A stretch of 64,000 nt of DNA, taken from positions 62,001 through 126,000 of the forward strand of contig SWBL01000126.1 of assembly GCA_024195585.1 (NCBI GenBank), in the 5' to 3' direction. Shown here piece by piece: positions 31,546-41,870 of this stretch. The first letter of the stretch is position 1; every line of letters begins with the position of its first letter. Source of the DNA: Aureobasidium sp. EXF-3400. Lineage: Eukaryota; Ascomycota; Dothideomycetes; Dothideales; Saccotheciaceae. Made by a program: the position numbers and the translations under genes. The notes beneath the pieces were generated by a model that was given only the letters and a program-made list of their open reading frames with translations, did no database searches and was not told the origin of the DNA.

Positions 31546-33305
31546 CTTGCAAGTGTTTGTGGAAGATATGGATGACTGACAGACTTTGAGCGGCATTCTC
31601 ATGGCTCTTATATGTCAATGCCATCCGACCTCGCACATGTAGCATTTTGACTCTGCCGGCCTCAAGTGCCGTCTGGCTGAGCATGCGGTCTCGTACGAGA
31701 ATCAGGGCTTGTTTGTGTCCGCCAGCCAAGAAAGGCAAGAGAGGTTCAAGAAAAACGCGGGGCTCCACACTCTATTGTGCGTGGAGATTCATTGATGATT
31801 GCGTTGTGGCGGCGGGATCTCAACCTTGACCGAGCCTGTGGAGGTCTTTGCCCAGGATACAAGGAGGGGTTGTTGGAATCAAGAGCCATTCAAAGCGACG
31901 ACGAAGTCTGTGGCGCACGTACGACCTATCATCGTTTCGAACGAGCAGGTCAAGCTTCGAAGTGTCGTAAATTGGCTTTCGCGTGACCCGTTCACGCTTC
32001 AGGTCAAGCGCTCCGGCTACTCCACGATTTAACCAAGGTTATCGGTAATCCCCATGTTCAGAGTGCTCAGTAGAAAAATATGTTCACAATCGATGTTGAA
32101 TGAGATCTTGCAAGTAATGTAAACCTTGATCACAATGCCACTCACAGCAGTAGCTCCTTTGTCCACTTCGCCTAAACTTCAAAAGTTGTTGGAACAGTCC
32201 ACCAGCCACGAGTGAGATAGTTCGGAATGGAAGATCTCTGGATTGGGGAGTTAATTATAATGTACAATATAACCTCAAGATAAGATATATGGTGGTGGAA
32301 ATCAGACCTACGATTCCAAGAATCGAGATGTAGAATAAATTTCCACCCACGAGCGAAGATCGGCTGCCAGACCATTGAGACTACAGGCCGAAGATGTATG
32401 TTCTGTCTGACTGACCATGAGCTAGGAAACGTGACGTACCCACGGAGTAAAGATCGCCGGGAGTCTGAGGACGTTGAACAGTCCTAATTCTGACTACAAG
32501 TCGACCTTCATTTGGTACAAGTCAAGTGTTAAGATTGAGTATGACAAAGACGCGTCTACAGAAGCAAAACAACTTATACACAAAGCTGGGCACTTGGAAC
32601 CCTACACTAGATCTGTAGTCTATCTTCGAGTGTTCAGAACCTCGCGAGATACTCGTGGGGAACCTGGGAGCGATTTCACTGTCGCGTCCAAACTCCTGAC
32701 GTCTTGAGATTCCAAAACTCACATGTTGTACTCAAACTGATCAGCTTTGATGAGGCACCGCAGGACAATTATCGTCCTGGATTTTTGCTGGGTAGCTCAC
32801 CTGATCCTCTGGCGATCTTTGAGTTGGGGTCCTTCGGTTAGTGCGTCGGACGAGTCGGACAAATGACGAATTTTCGTGCAGCATCATCAAAATTAAATGA
32901 AATTCAATGTCGGTTCCATTCCACACTATGATAAGTCATATATTTCTCAGAATTTCTCTCAACAGATCCACTGCTAAAGTGTGAGTCGTGTGCCAACTGG
33001 CGAGTAGCTAATTTCTTAGCGTCTTGGCCATGAGTTATATACCCCAAACTTTTTCCTTAGCACAATCAACAATCAATAAAAAGTCCAACATTGTCGGGCA
33101 AGCGAGACTCAACTAACAAATTGCAAGCTAAAGGATTAGGTCATTGACTAATCTCGATTCCAACAGCTCTGGTCTTGCCGACCATGGTCCCAATAGGATA
33201 TTTGACCTTGTATTGCACGATATAAGTAGAGCCGGCGTCTGCCATGCTTTTCCTTCACAGTCATTCCAGTTTACAACAATCGAAAGACAAGTACCCTTGC
33301 CCAAG
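31546..33305. other. Long intergenic region
   Basis: About 1.76 kb with no recognised gene between divergently transcribed secreted-enzyme genes. Small frames (for example 31777-31986, 32474-32707) show no family content. The sequence is AT-rich near 32040-32340 and 32880-33140. A GATATAAGTAG TATA-like element at about 33218-33228 lies some 80 bases before the start of the FAD oxidoreductase. Confidence 0.35.
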
Positions 33306-34799
33306 ATGCATTATACAACAGGAGTTTTGTATATCTTGGTGACATTTGCCAGCCTTGTGTCTGCTTTAGTGGCACCTAAAGCTTCACTACATGGCACATC
33401 AGCCTGTACCCAACTCGTCACTGCGCTCGGAGCTGCCAAAGTGCAGGGACCCCTAAGCATACCTTATCATACCTCTCAAGAAGATTATTGGAATGCAAAA
33501 CAGAGTTCATATGACCCCTCATGTGTAGTCTACCCCAAGTCTGCACAGGACGTATCGACAATACTGAAGATCATCAAGACTGCTGGGTCACGATTTGCAA
33601 TCAAAGCCGCCGGTCACAACCCGAACACTTTCTTCTCTTCCGTCGATAGTGGCGTGCTGATTGACTTGAACTCCATGACTCAAAAGTCATACGACTCGTC
33701 CACCACTCTAGGATCCTATCAACCAGGAGGCACCTTTGGCGACATCTACAATTACTTCCATCAGTATGGCAGGACCGTGGTCGGGGCTCGTCTTGCAGGA
33801 GTTGGTACTGGTCTTGCTCTGGGTGGTGGCTTGAGTTATCTCTCAGGACAATACGGTCTAGCTTGCGACTCGTTCCGCGAGCTCGAGGTCGTTCTACCCA
33901 ATGGTACCATCGTGACGGCGTCGCCCACAGAGAATGGAGATTTGTTCTTTGCGGATCGCGGCGGTGGTGGCAACGCATATGGTGTTGTCACGAGATACAC
34001 TGTCCAGACAAGGCCGTCAGGCACATTCTACGCTGGCAACCTGATATACCTCTTCAAACAAACATCACATGTTCTGGACGCAATCCACAATTTCATGAAG
34101 TACAACACCGACCCGAAAGCAGCAATTATCGGCACCTACGAGAAACTCTTCACGCCAGCCGTTGGTGATCTTAATCTGGATGAAGCAGTCATCATGTTCC
34201 TTGTCTACGACGGGCCGGATCCCGGCGATGCCTTTGTCAACTTCACCGCACTACCTCATCTGCTAAACACTTTGGGCCCAAAGACTTATCCGGAAGTGGT
34301 GAACATGCCTATTCCAATGTCGACAGAACTCAGTCGAGGTGACAACATCTTTCGAGTACAAGTCCATCGACTTGATGACGACTCATACCGGGCAGCCTTT
34401 GAAGCGTGGGAGAAATGGTGCGCGGTCAACAAAGGCTCATATATCATTTCCTCCCTCGATTTCCAACCAGTGCCAAAGAGTTTGACGGATGCATCAAATT
34501 CTCAAAATGGCGGGAATGCCATGCAGATGCCTGATGGACCGTGGTTCTGGCTCAACTTCTTGCTTTCGACTCCTCCAGGCATCTCGAAAACCGCTTACGA
34601 TCAAATCCAGAAGAGCTTCAGGGACATGGTGAACTCAGTTCCCAACGCTGAGGGGCTACCACTGTTCATCAATGACGCAAGTTATGATCAGAACCCCTTG
34701 CAGACATTCAGCACCTACTCTCGTCTGCAAGATATCAAGCGAAAGTACGATCCCGACGGCTTCTTTGAGAGCTACACAGGCGGTTGGTCGTTTTCTTGA
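33306..34799 (+). CDS. Secreted FAD-linked oxidoreductase (berberine-bridge-enzyme-like)
   Basis: A 497-residue single-exon gene. I start at the ATG at 33306 (MHYTTGVLYILVTFASLVSA, a clear signal peptide) rather than at the further-upstream start of the open frame at 33144. The PCMH-type FAD domain is seen in order: YW......P.CVVYPKSAQDVS, KAAGHNPN (His expected to bind FAD covalently), GARLAGVGTGLALGGGLSYLS, ADRGGGGNAYGVVTRY and LPNGTIVTAS. The second Cys for bicovalent flavin found in plant BBE is not evident. The C-terminal part ends PDGFFESYTGG, the usual family end. Related fungal enzymes oxidise sugars or secondary metabolites; the substrate is unknown. Confidence 0.87.
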   Translation: MHYTTGVLYILVTFASLVSALVAPKASLHGTSACTQLVTALGAAKVQGPLSIPYHTSQEDYWNAKQSSYDPSCVVYPKSAQDVSTILKIIKTAGSRFAIKAAGHNPNTFFSSVDSGVLIDLNSMTQKSYDSSTTLGSYQPGGTFGDIYNYFHQYGRTVVGARLAGVGTGLALGGGLSYLSGQYGLACDSFRELEVVLPNGTIVTASPTENGDLFFADRGGGGNAYGVVTRYTVQTRPSGTFYAGNLIYLFKQTSHVLDAIHNFMKYNTDPKAAIIGTYEKLFTPAVGDLNLDEAVIMFLVYDGPDPGDAFVNFTALPHLLNTLGPKTYPEVVNMPIPMSTELSRGDNIFRVQVHRLDDDSYRAAFEAWEKWCAVNKGSYIISSLDFQPVPKSLTDASNSQNGGNAMQMPDGPWFWLNFLLSTPPGISKTAYDQIQKSFRDMVNSVPNAEGLPLFINDASYDQNPLQTFSTYSRLQDIKRKYDPDGFFESYTGGWSFS

Positions 34800-34879
34800 A
34801 CCTTATCAGTATTGGGTTGGAGGAATATGCATTATATTGTTAGTACCTCCGAGATAGGATCATTACATCAAATGCAGGT

Positions 34880-36153
34880 CTAGCACCTACATTCGTATAT
34901 ATGTTGTTGTGGAACTGGAATGACCTCAAGGCAGCCTGGACCTGGGCTCATCCTCGTAATCTGTCCAAATTGCTTGATCCCAACACATATGTGTTTTGGC
35001 GCAACGAAGAAAGTCCGGAAGAGCGCATGAAACGCAAGATCGATGACCCTACTCTGGATGCTCATTACAAAGTTATGTTACTCAACAGGTACCGAGAGGT
35101 GCCGTTGTGGTGGTGGGCTGCTGTTATGGTGATCAGCTGGGTGGTTGGCATTATCTGCCTCTACTCGATCAAGGTAAGCGCCTCTCATGGGAGTTTTCTC
35201 TATCGAGATCTGAACTGATGGTGTCATTTAGTCGACCCTTCCAGGCTGGGGCTACTTGCTTGCACTGATACTCACCTTTGTCTTCACGCTGTTCTTTGGA
35301 GCTCAATCCGGTATCACCGGATTTGGCTTCAACATCCAGCCCATTTGTCAGATGCTTGCAGGGTACCTCTTCCCCGGTCGTCCCCTTGCCAACTTCTATT
35401 TCACTTGCTTTACATATAATACGTCGTCTCAAGCTACACTGCTTGGGAAGGATTTGAGGTTGGCCCAGCAGAACCATATCTCGCCTCGCATAACGTTTGT
35501 TCTGCAGATAACTGGCTGCCTTGTGGGCGGTATTTTCAGTAAGTTCATTTACATATGTTCAAGGGACTGTCTCTGATTCCAAGTCAGACTGGGTGATGAT
35601 GGACAGCATTGTCAAGAACCAAGCTCCAATCTTGCAATCTATTCAAGGCACAAACATCTGGTCCGGTCAGAACGTCCAGCAATTCAACACTCTTGCGATT
35701 GCATGGAGCATCGCATCCAAAATGTTCAGTGTGGGTTCGCGCTACGAGTGGGTGACACTGTCCTACCTGATTGGCTTCCTCGTTCCGATCCCCACGTACA
35801 TTGCCTACCGCTACACCAAAAACCCAGCCTGGGGCTACCTCAACCCATCCATTATTCTCTGGTATATGGGCAACTTATTTGTCGGCATCAACAGCTCGCT
35901 CACAATGTTCTTTGTTCTTGCTTTCATCAGTCAGTTCTGGATCCGCAAGTACCACCCACAGCTGTTTGTCAAATACAACTATCTTGTCTCTGCAGCCATG
36001 GACGGAGGCACACAGGTTATGGTCTTCATCCTTACGTTCGCGGTGGCGGGTGGTAGTGGGAAAGCCCATCCTTTCCCCACCTGGGCCGGCAATCCCGATC
36101 TGAGCATCCATAATGCTGATTACTGCATGGTAAACCCAGCCAATAATGGGTGA
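34880..36153 (+). pseudogene. Oligopeptide transporter (OPT family), 5'-truncated
   Basis: Three exons can be spliced, about 34885-35173, 35232-35538 and 35588-36153 (introns 58 and 49 bases), encoding roughly 380 residues: FVYMLLWNWNDLKAAW, DAHYKVMLLNRYREVPLWWW, FNIQPICQMLAGYLFPGRPLA, NQAPILQSI, NIWSGQNVQQFNTLAIAW and WGYLNPSIILWYMGN, the conserved C-terminal half of fungal OPT peptide/siderophore transporters. Family members have about 750-900 residues, so the first half (NPYPEV signature region) is missing. An acceptor-like CTAG directly precedes the first readable codons and the FAD oxidoreductase ends only 80 bases upstream, so the 5' exons were removed by a deletion. The remaining frame is otherwise undamaged. 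Confidence 0.82.
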
Positions 36154-37194
36154 AATTATGGCTTTGGACGGGAGTTTTTCAGATTGGCTGTATACCCCAA
36201 GGCAGAAGTAGCCCCTTTAATACTAATATGTATCTTAAGCCTCTAGAGGATCCGTATCGAGTACTACTTGATTCGCTCAGTTGGATAATTCGAACATGCT
36301 GTTGGTTGACTACCAACATTCTAAAGTCAAATATATATGCTTTTCGCAACAATGACTGCTGGTCTTTGTCCTTAGAGAATAGGAGAAAACATGTTCGGCT
36401 TGACAGTTGCTGTATCCGCTCTATCATACATCGATAACAAGCTTTTGATTGTAAACTCTTATGTCGAAGAAGACAATCCGGTGCTGCCCACTCATGACAA
36501 TTCCAAACAAGAGGTGATATATGATACTGATAGCACTCGCAATGTGTAGGATCGATATGTGTGGTGGGCTCTGTCCTGACCGATGCATGCAGCAAACGAA
36601 CAATATCTATGGGAGAGCAGCTGTACAACGGGAATACACGATTGGAACGAACATCCATCTTCAGACCGCTTGAGGTGAAGGTCGATCTTCGATTTCTCAT
36701 CCTCACTGGGGCGGAACACAGATACATAAGTCAAGAAATAATGGTGAAAGGAAACATGCCTAGTACAAAAAAGAGAAAGAAGGATATAGGGAAGATACAT
36801 AACGCAAGGAAGAGGGAAGGAGGAGGCTAGAAGCGAGTGGAAAGAACAAGATAAGGAGAATGGCAAGATAAGATCGAGAAGAGTAAATCATCCTTCTTCA
36901 TCATTGCTGATGTAACGTAGCTTCCGATCTTCTTCTTGGGAACCTTGACTTGATGATCCTTCCTCATCTAGGCCTCGGAACTCGGCGTATGTCGTGTGTT
37001 GTATTGACCTCACTGGGCGAGTTGCAAGTTGATGAAGCCGACGTAGTATGGATCTCGATCCCAGAACGAATCGCTCATATAGGCCTCAGATATGATGACC
37101 ACCATAGTAATGAATCTATGTTGTTTGCTAGCGTCTCGCAGTAAAAAGATCTGGCCTGCAGGTGCAGCAAATAATTGTGACCAGTTCAATATGC
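36154..37194. other. Intergenic region downstream of the OPT fragment
   Basis: About 1 kb between the OPT relic and the EthD gene terminator side. AG-rich stretch at 36770-36880 (AAGAGAAAGAAGG-like). No gene supported; the 182-codon minus frame at 36179-36727 has no protein character. Confidence 0.3.
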
Positions 37195-38136
37195 TTAGTG
37201 AGAGACTACAGGAGGTCCGGCAACATCTCCGCGTCTTTGGTCAGCCAACAAAGCTGCAATTCCCCTCTCACGACTGAACCCAGTCTGAGTAGTGCGATCA
37301 TAGACTAAAAAGCCTCTTGTAAACAGGACAAAGCTCTCCTGCAAATTGATTCCCAAATGCCCGTTTTGCTCACCAAGTCTTAACTGAGCGCGTCTGAATG
37401 CACTTACAGAGACATCGTCATCGCACAGCCAGAATTTAAGGACGGCATTGATGCTTGGATTGTTTGCACCGCCATAGTAGGGACGAGAATCGAGGCCAGG
37501 GACTGATGTGTGAGTGCTTGCATTGTATATTGTGCCGGGCGGGAAAGCGGCGAGAAGTGACTCCATGATGGGAGCAGCAAAGGTGGCATTGTCAAAGGTC
37601 GACGTAGCGGAGTCGGTAGCCTCAGCAAACACCCAGAAGAATGCATTGAAGACCTCAGATGAACCGGAAAGTACGCAGTTATCTTCGACTTGCTCAAACT
37701 CTTCGAAGGCGTACATACTAAAGGCGGCAGAGAAATCGCTGAAAGCATTGCCATCGGGACCAATGACAGCAGCAGTATAGTTATTGGTTGGCGTGGTGTT
37801 AAATGCTTGAGCAGAGCGGCTATACAGCTCAGTCATGTCTGTATGTCCGAAGTACGAAGGAGCAGGATTGTTGGCGGAAGTGTTGATCCCGTAGGCAGAA
37901 TCAAAGACGTGGTCTTGAATATATGCCAGTGGTTGATCGACTGTGTCAGGAGCATTCCAGGACTTGGCTCCATGAACAAGGGTGTGATGATATAGATACT
38001 CTGCGGTCGTCAAGCCAGAGCGACGGCGGACAACAGCGAGCTGTTTCGGGTATGCATTTGGCCAGGTCGCATTGTCCGTAGCATTCGTGATCAGACTCTG
38101 GCCAAGCAGCAGGAGACTCAAGAGTATAAGAGACAT
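37195..38136 (-). CDS. Secreted EthD-domain protein
   Basis: A 313-residue single-exon gene starting at the ATG at 38136. A signal peptide (MSLILLSLLLLGQSL, cleavage near residue 18) is followed by the EthD dimeric alpha/beta-barrel block LAVVRRRSGLTTAEYLYHHTLVHG, in which the His pair matches the WxxxHxP-type motif of the family. Nine or more N-glycosylation sequons (NAT, NYT, NTS) support secretion. Many fungal EthD proteins are cytosolic dehydratase-like enzymes of polyketide pathways; a secreted two-domain version of this kind is of unknown function. The C-terminal half repeats the ferredoxin-like pattern weakly. Upstream lie four 20-bp tandem repeats. Confidence 0.75.
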   Translation of the reverse strand: MSLILLSLLLLGQSLITNATDNATWPNAYPKQLAVVRRRSGLTTAEYLYHHTLVHGAKSWNAPDTVDQPLAYIQDHVFDSAYGINTSANNPAPSYFGHTDMTELYSRSAQAFNTTPTNNYTAAVIGPDGNAFSDFSAAFSMYAFEEFEQVEDNCVLSGSSEVFNAFFWVFAEATDSATSTFDNATFAAPIMESLLAAFPPGTIYNASTHTSVPGLDSRPYYGGANNPSINAVLKFWLCDDDVSVSAFRRAQLRLGEQNGHLGINLQESFVLFTRGFLVYDRTTQTGFSRERGIAALLADQRRGDVAGPPVVSH

Positions 38137-38296
38137 GGAAGAAAGGGATGGGAAAGAAGTAAAAAAATGATGATGTTAGCAGATGAGCCCAGATAGCAGA
38201 AGAGACTGGTGATGATGGTCTCCGGGCTTTATATACCTCCTGGGAATAAGAGTTCTGAGTAAGAGCATTGTGCCTCACAGTAGTGGTAATCGAACG

Positions 38297-38380
38297 ACGG
38301 GCGTGCCCTAAGGAAGACGGGCGTGCCCTAAGGAAGACGGGCGTGCCCTAAGGAAGACGGGCGTGCCCTAAGGAAGGCGG
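38297..38380. repeat. Four tandem copies of a 20-bp unit
   Basis: The unit GCGTGCCCTAAGGAAGACGG occurs head to tail at 38301-38320, 38321-38340, 38341-38360 and 38361-38380 (the last with one change), preceded by a partial ACGG. It has no spacers, so it is not CRISPR-like. It lies about 160 bases upstream of the secreted EthD gene start and could multiply a regulatory site. The first three copies are identical, which points to recent slippage. Confidence 0.95.
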
Positions 38381-39046
38381 ACTTCTTCAATTCGATGACC
38401 TGTCAATAGTCGTTGTAGATGAAAAAAAAAACCAAGATGAATCGTATTCACGGACGGTTGGGTCGGGAAGTGGAGGAGATTCTGTTGAGCAGGTGGTGAC
38501 GTTGGCTGTGGAGGCGCAGCCGATGTAGGTAGAGGGTTGGCTCTCACTATGGGTAATGGCAACGAGTCGATCATTAGATACAAAACATGGGGAGAAAGAA
38601 TGAGAACCTACGAGAGACAGTACAGATTTGCAATACGTGTAAGGCTAAGGGCACGTTTGATCGGAAATCGATTTGCTTCAAATTTTCGTCTGCGCAATTT
38701 TTCACGGTCCCGATGGAGATAGAGACAAGATAAAAGAATCAGTAACAAAGAGTACCAAATAAATATTCTGTATTGCCATCGAGCTGAGCTACAGTCTGCT
38801 ATCCTGGCCTCGAGCTATCAAGCAACACTTGTTGTGTCATTCCTTCTGTTCCCTGAATGTATTCTCTCTCTAAGCATTATTTGTCCCGAGCTTTCCCCTG
38901 AACCTTGAGTCCCAAGTCTTTTCAAGCAGCCAGTGTTCCCATCTCAGTAGCATGCGCCATCCAAAAGATATACATCCTTATGCCTCGCAGGGAAATGCAA
39001 ACAGCCAAACCATGTAAGCCTCTGCGTAGAGATGATTGTAGTGGTC
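38381..39046. other. Intergenic region
   Basis: About 665 bases on the 3' side of the RBR ligase gene. It includes a poly-A run (GATGAAAAAAAAACC at 38419-38433). No gene seen. Confidence 0.3.
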
Positions 39047-40867
39047 TCACAATCTGTTGTGGCGACAACGCAGACAAGCACGAATGTGACATTGGCGACA
39101 TTCGAAGATGTAGTAGGGAAGCATGTCGTTACACTCTTCGCAACGGTGACGGCCATCATGACGTGTCCATCTCTCATGGTCGCATTCGTGGTTGCGACGG
39201 AGATCTTCTCTGATCTCAGCGACGAGGTGTTGCTGGCGGATGGCAGCGGCATCTTGAGCAGCAGGGCGAGCAGCTGCGTTTGGTATGACAGCAGCACCTG
39301 GAATGGCGGGACGGCGAGCTTCAGGGGTGATGTAGTCGGGGCGAATGGCTGCGACGGCAACAACGGGATCAATCTGAGCGGCAGGGCGAGCGACAGGGGC
39401 GTTCTGAGCACTGAGGCGTGCGATCAAGGCCAATTGGCGAGCGACCTCTGCATCGCGCACGATATCGGCAGGATTGATATGGGCGTCCTGAGCACGCAAG
39501 TGTTCGATTTGGCGAGCGATATCTGCGTAAGCCACACGAGCGCGCTCGATATCGGCAGGAGCAACTATGCCGTTCTGAGCAATGCGGCGCTCGATCTCGC
39601 GAGCGAGCCAATCTGCAGTGACCACACGGGCGAGCTCGGGATCGGCATGGGCAGCGGCGACAGGGCGAGCAGGAATGTTGGCCTCAGCACCGAGTTCGCG
39701 ACCATGATTTGTTCGAGCACGGGCAGGATTGGCAGGTTGGGCAGGGCCGACGACCTCCTGAGGGATAACTGGGGGAACAGCGGCAGCAGCATCGACACCA
39801 GGATCCAGGGCGCCTTCAGGGGGTCTGAAGAGTCGATGGCGAGGGTCGCGGGCAAAGATCTGTTCTGCTCTCTCTTGCAGGCGGGCCTCGTCCCACTGAG
39901 GGCAAGTGCAGGTTCTTGGGTTCCAGGAAGCTCCACAAACGTAGCAGAACTGGGCACCGCAAGGGCAACTACGTTGTGTCAGTGACATACCATTGTTAAG
40001 AAAGTATCTAACTCACGTGATGTGGTTGCATCCGGTACGAAGGTCGACGATACGGCGACAGCTGGAACAGCGCTGCCAGCCTTGGGCCTCGGCGGTTTGG
40101 AGCAGCTGCTGAAGATTCTCATCGCGAGGACAATCGCCACGGTGAGCAGCGGCCTTGCAGATGGCGCAGCTCCGCTTTCCACAGCCAGGGCAGGTCGCGA
40201 CATCGTCAGTGATGTATTCGGTAGGGATGAATGTCGAACAACGAGGATCAAAGCAGTAGGTTCTATCCTTGGTATCGAGTTCGATAGACTTGTGCTCAAA
40301 ATTTCTGATGAGTTTGGGATCCAGCACGAGCTTGGCGTCTTCCAGGGGAATCGTTTGTTGACAGCAGCGAGGTGGGTACAATGTCTCATCCTGCATGGAC
40401 AATTCGAAAAGCTCGCTGAGACACTCGACGCAGTAGTGATGACTGCAGGGAGTTTCGAGAAAATCGAACCAAGGAAAGGTATTGGTACAGGCCACACAAG
40501 TGATGGACAACTCGCGATGGTTAACGTCGTCTTCGCTGTTGCCGGTGAGGGTCGAGTCGTCAAGCGGGATGTCAGCGCCCTGAGGGAGTCGTTGTGCTAG
40601 CTGGCGGTCTCTCATCGCCTGCTGCTCGGCAGATAGTTCCTCTGTCAGCAAGTCACGGTCGTCGAAAACTGCGCGCGAAATGCTCTGAGCGATGGTGTAA
40701 TCTTTGTGCGCAGTTTCGACAAGGTTGAGCTGTTGCATTTGGAGTTGGAGAGCGACATTTTCATGTGCATCGCCCTGGGAAAGCGCCGCCTCGATGTCGT
40801 CGCGCTGCAGCTGAAGAATGAGAGCAGCTGTCTCAGAGTCTACAGACCGGTGAAGAAGGTGAGCCAT
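39047..40867 (-). CDS. RBR-type E3 ubiquitin ligase
   Basis: Two exons, 40017-40867 and 39047-39968, give 590 residues; the 48-base intron has GTGAGT, CACTGAC branch and GTAG. The start is the ATG at 40867 (MAHLLHRSVD). The RING-IBR-RING2 order is complete: RING1 CVACTNTFPWF..CSHHYCVECL..PPRCC, IBR CFDPRCSTFIP..CPGCGKRSCAIC, and RING2 CSSCRRIVDLRTGCNHIT joined over the intron to CPCGAQFCYVCG. The catalytic RING2 cysteine is Cys280 (GCNH). A long Ala/Arg/Pro-rich linker of about 200 residues (PARPVAAAH, RPAAQDAAAIR) leads to a second C/H-rich block near the end (HECDHERW..CEECNDM..CRQCHIRACLRC), an extra zinc module. It accepts ubiquitin on Cys as a thioester and transfers it; the substrate is unknown. 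Confidence 0.9.
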
Positions 40868-41870
40868 CGCTGAGATAGTGGACAGCCACGAAGATAGAGG
40901 ACAAGCTGTGTTGAATGAAAAAGTGATACACACAAGAACAAGATAACAACAAAGCAAAGCTGGAATAACCGGAGGGTGTGCCAAGTGTATCAAGTGATAG
41001 TGAAAGGAAACGGAAATTTCATGTGAAAGATACAACAAACGAACAAGGCGATTTTCGAGGTAGACGTACCACGAAACAGATATGTCAAGGTTTGACTCAA
41101 TGGGACTCGCCACCAACCATCACTTACAATTGGCAGATAATACTATAGGACTAACATATATCATGGTGCAGATAACTAAGGCACAGACAAACTGGCCTCT
41201 TGTTGTGAAAGAATGGGACATCTGTTAGAGAAAGAGAAAGAAGTCAACAGTGTGGATAAGAAAGATTTGACTGCAAAGGTGCCAAGCTGCGGATTGGGCG
41301 GAGCGCTCTCCGTCGACCACCAAGAGCTGAACTGAGAAGCCAACTCACTCTCATCCTCAGGTACAATGACATCTTCTTTCGATGCTGGCTGTAAATCAAC
41401 AAGCTATCGCGGGCTTTCAAGTATTGTTCCAAGACCCCTCCAGCATTTGTCTTGATCAGCTTCTTCTTTTCTACTTGCAAAAATTTGTGGGGAGTTGACA
41501 TTGCAGTGAGATTGAAAACGTATCCGATCGTGCGACAGAAAGCAGACTACATGTCAAGATTCATAATGCGAAATTGCATTATGTATATTTTTAGCACCTC
41601 CCTTCCTTTTGAGAATGAATATGTCAGAAAGCATCAGAAGACGGCTTAGAAGATGATTTGTAGAAAGGAGAACAGGGTGACAGTGTTTTCATGGAAACGA
41701 TGCCAAGACGTACGAACGGCGAAGGAGAGCTTGGGCCTCTGGGGCAGCATCATCGTCACATGGATGGGAAGGTGCACGGAAAAGGAAACATTGAACATTG
41801 CACCTGCCGTCTTGCTCGAGACACTGTGAAAGAGGAGGAAGCATGAAGCGATAGCGAGCTGCAGGCCACA
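40868..41870. promoter_or_regulatory. Divergent intergenic region between RBR ligase and RAV1
   Basis: About 1 kb, no gene recognised. Open frames of 60-140 codons on the minus strand (41646-42068) overlap the RAV1 start and are shadows. Promoters for both flanking genes must lie here; no strong TATA box. Confidence 0.3.

Noticed and set aside
38297..38380. CRISPR-like array
   Set aside because: The 20-bp units are directly adjacent with no spacers, and this is a eukaryotic nuclear region.
29755..41116. Secondary-metabolite cluster (FAD oxidoreductase, OPT transporter, EthD protein, tannase)
   Set aside because: No polyketide synthase, NRPS, terpene cyclase or pathway-type regulator among them, and the OPT gene is truncated; proximity alone does not support a cluster.
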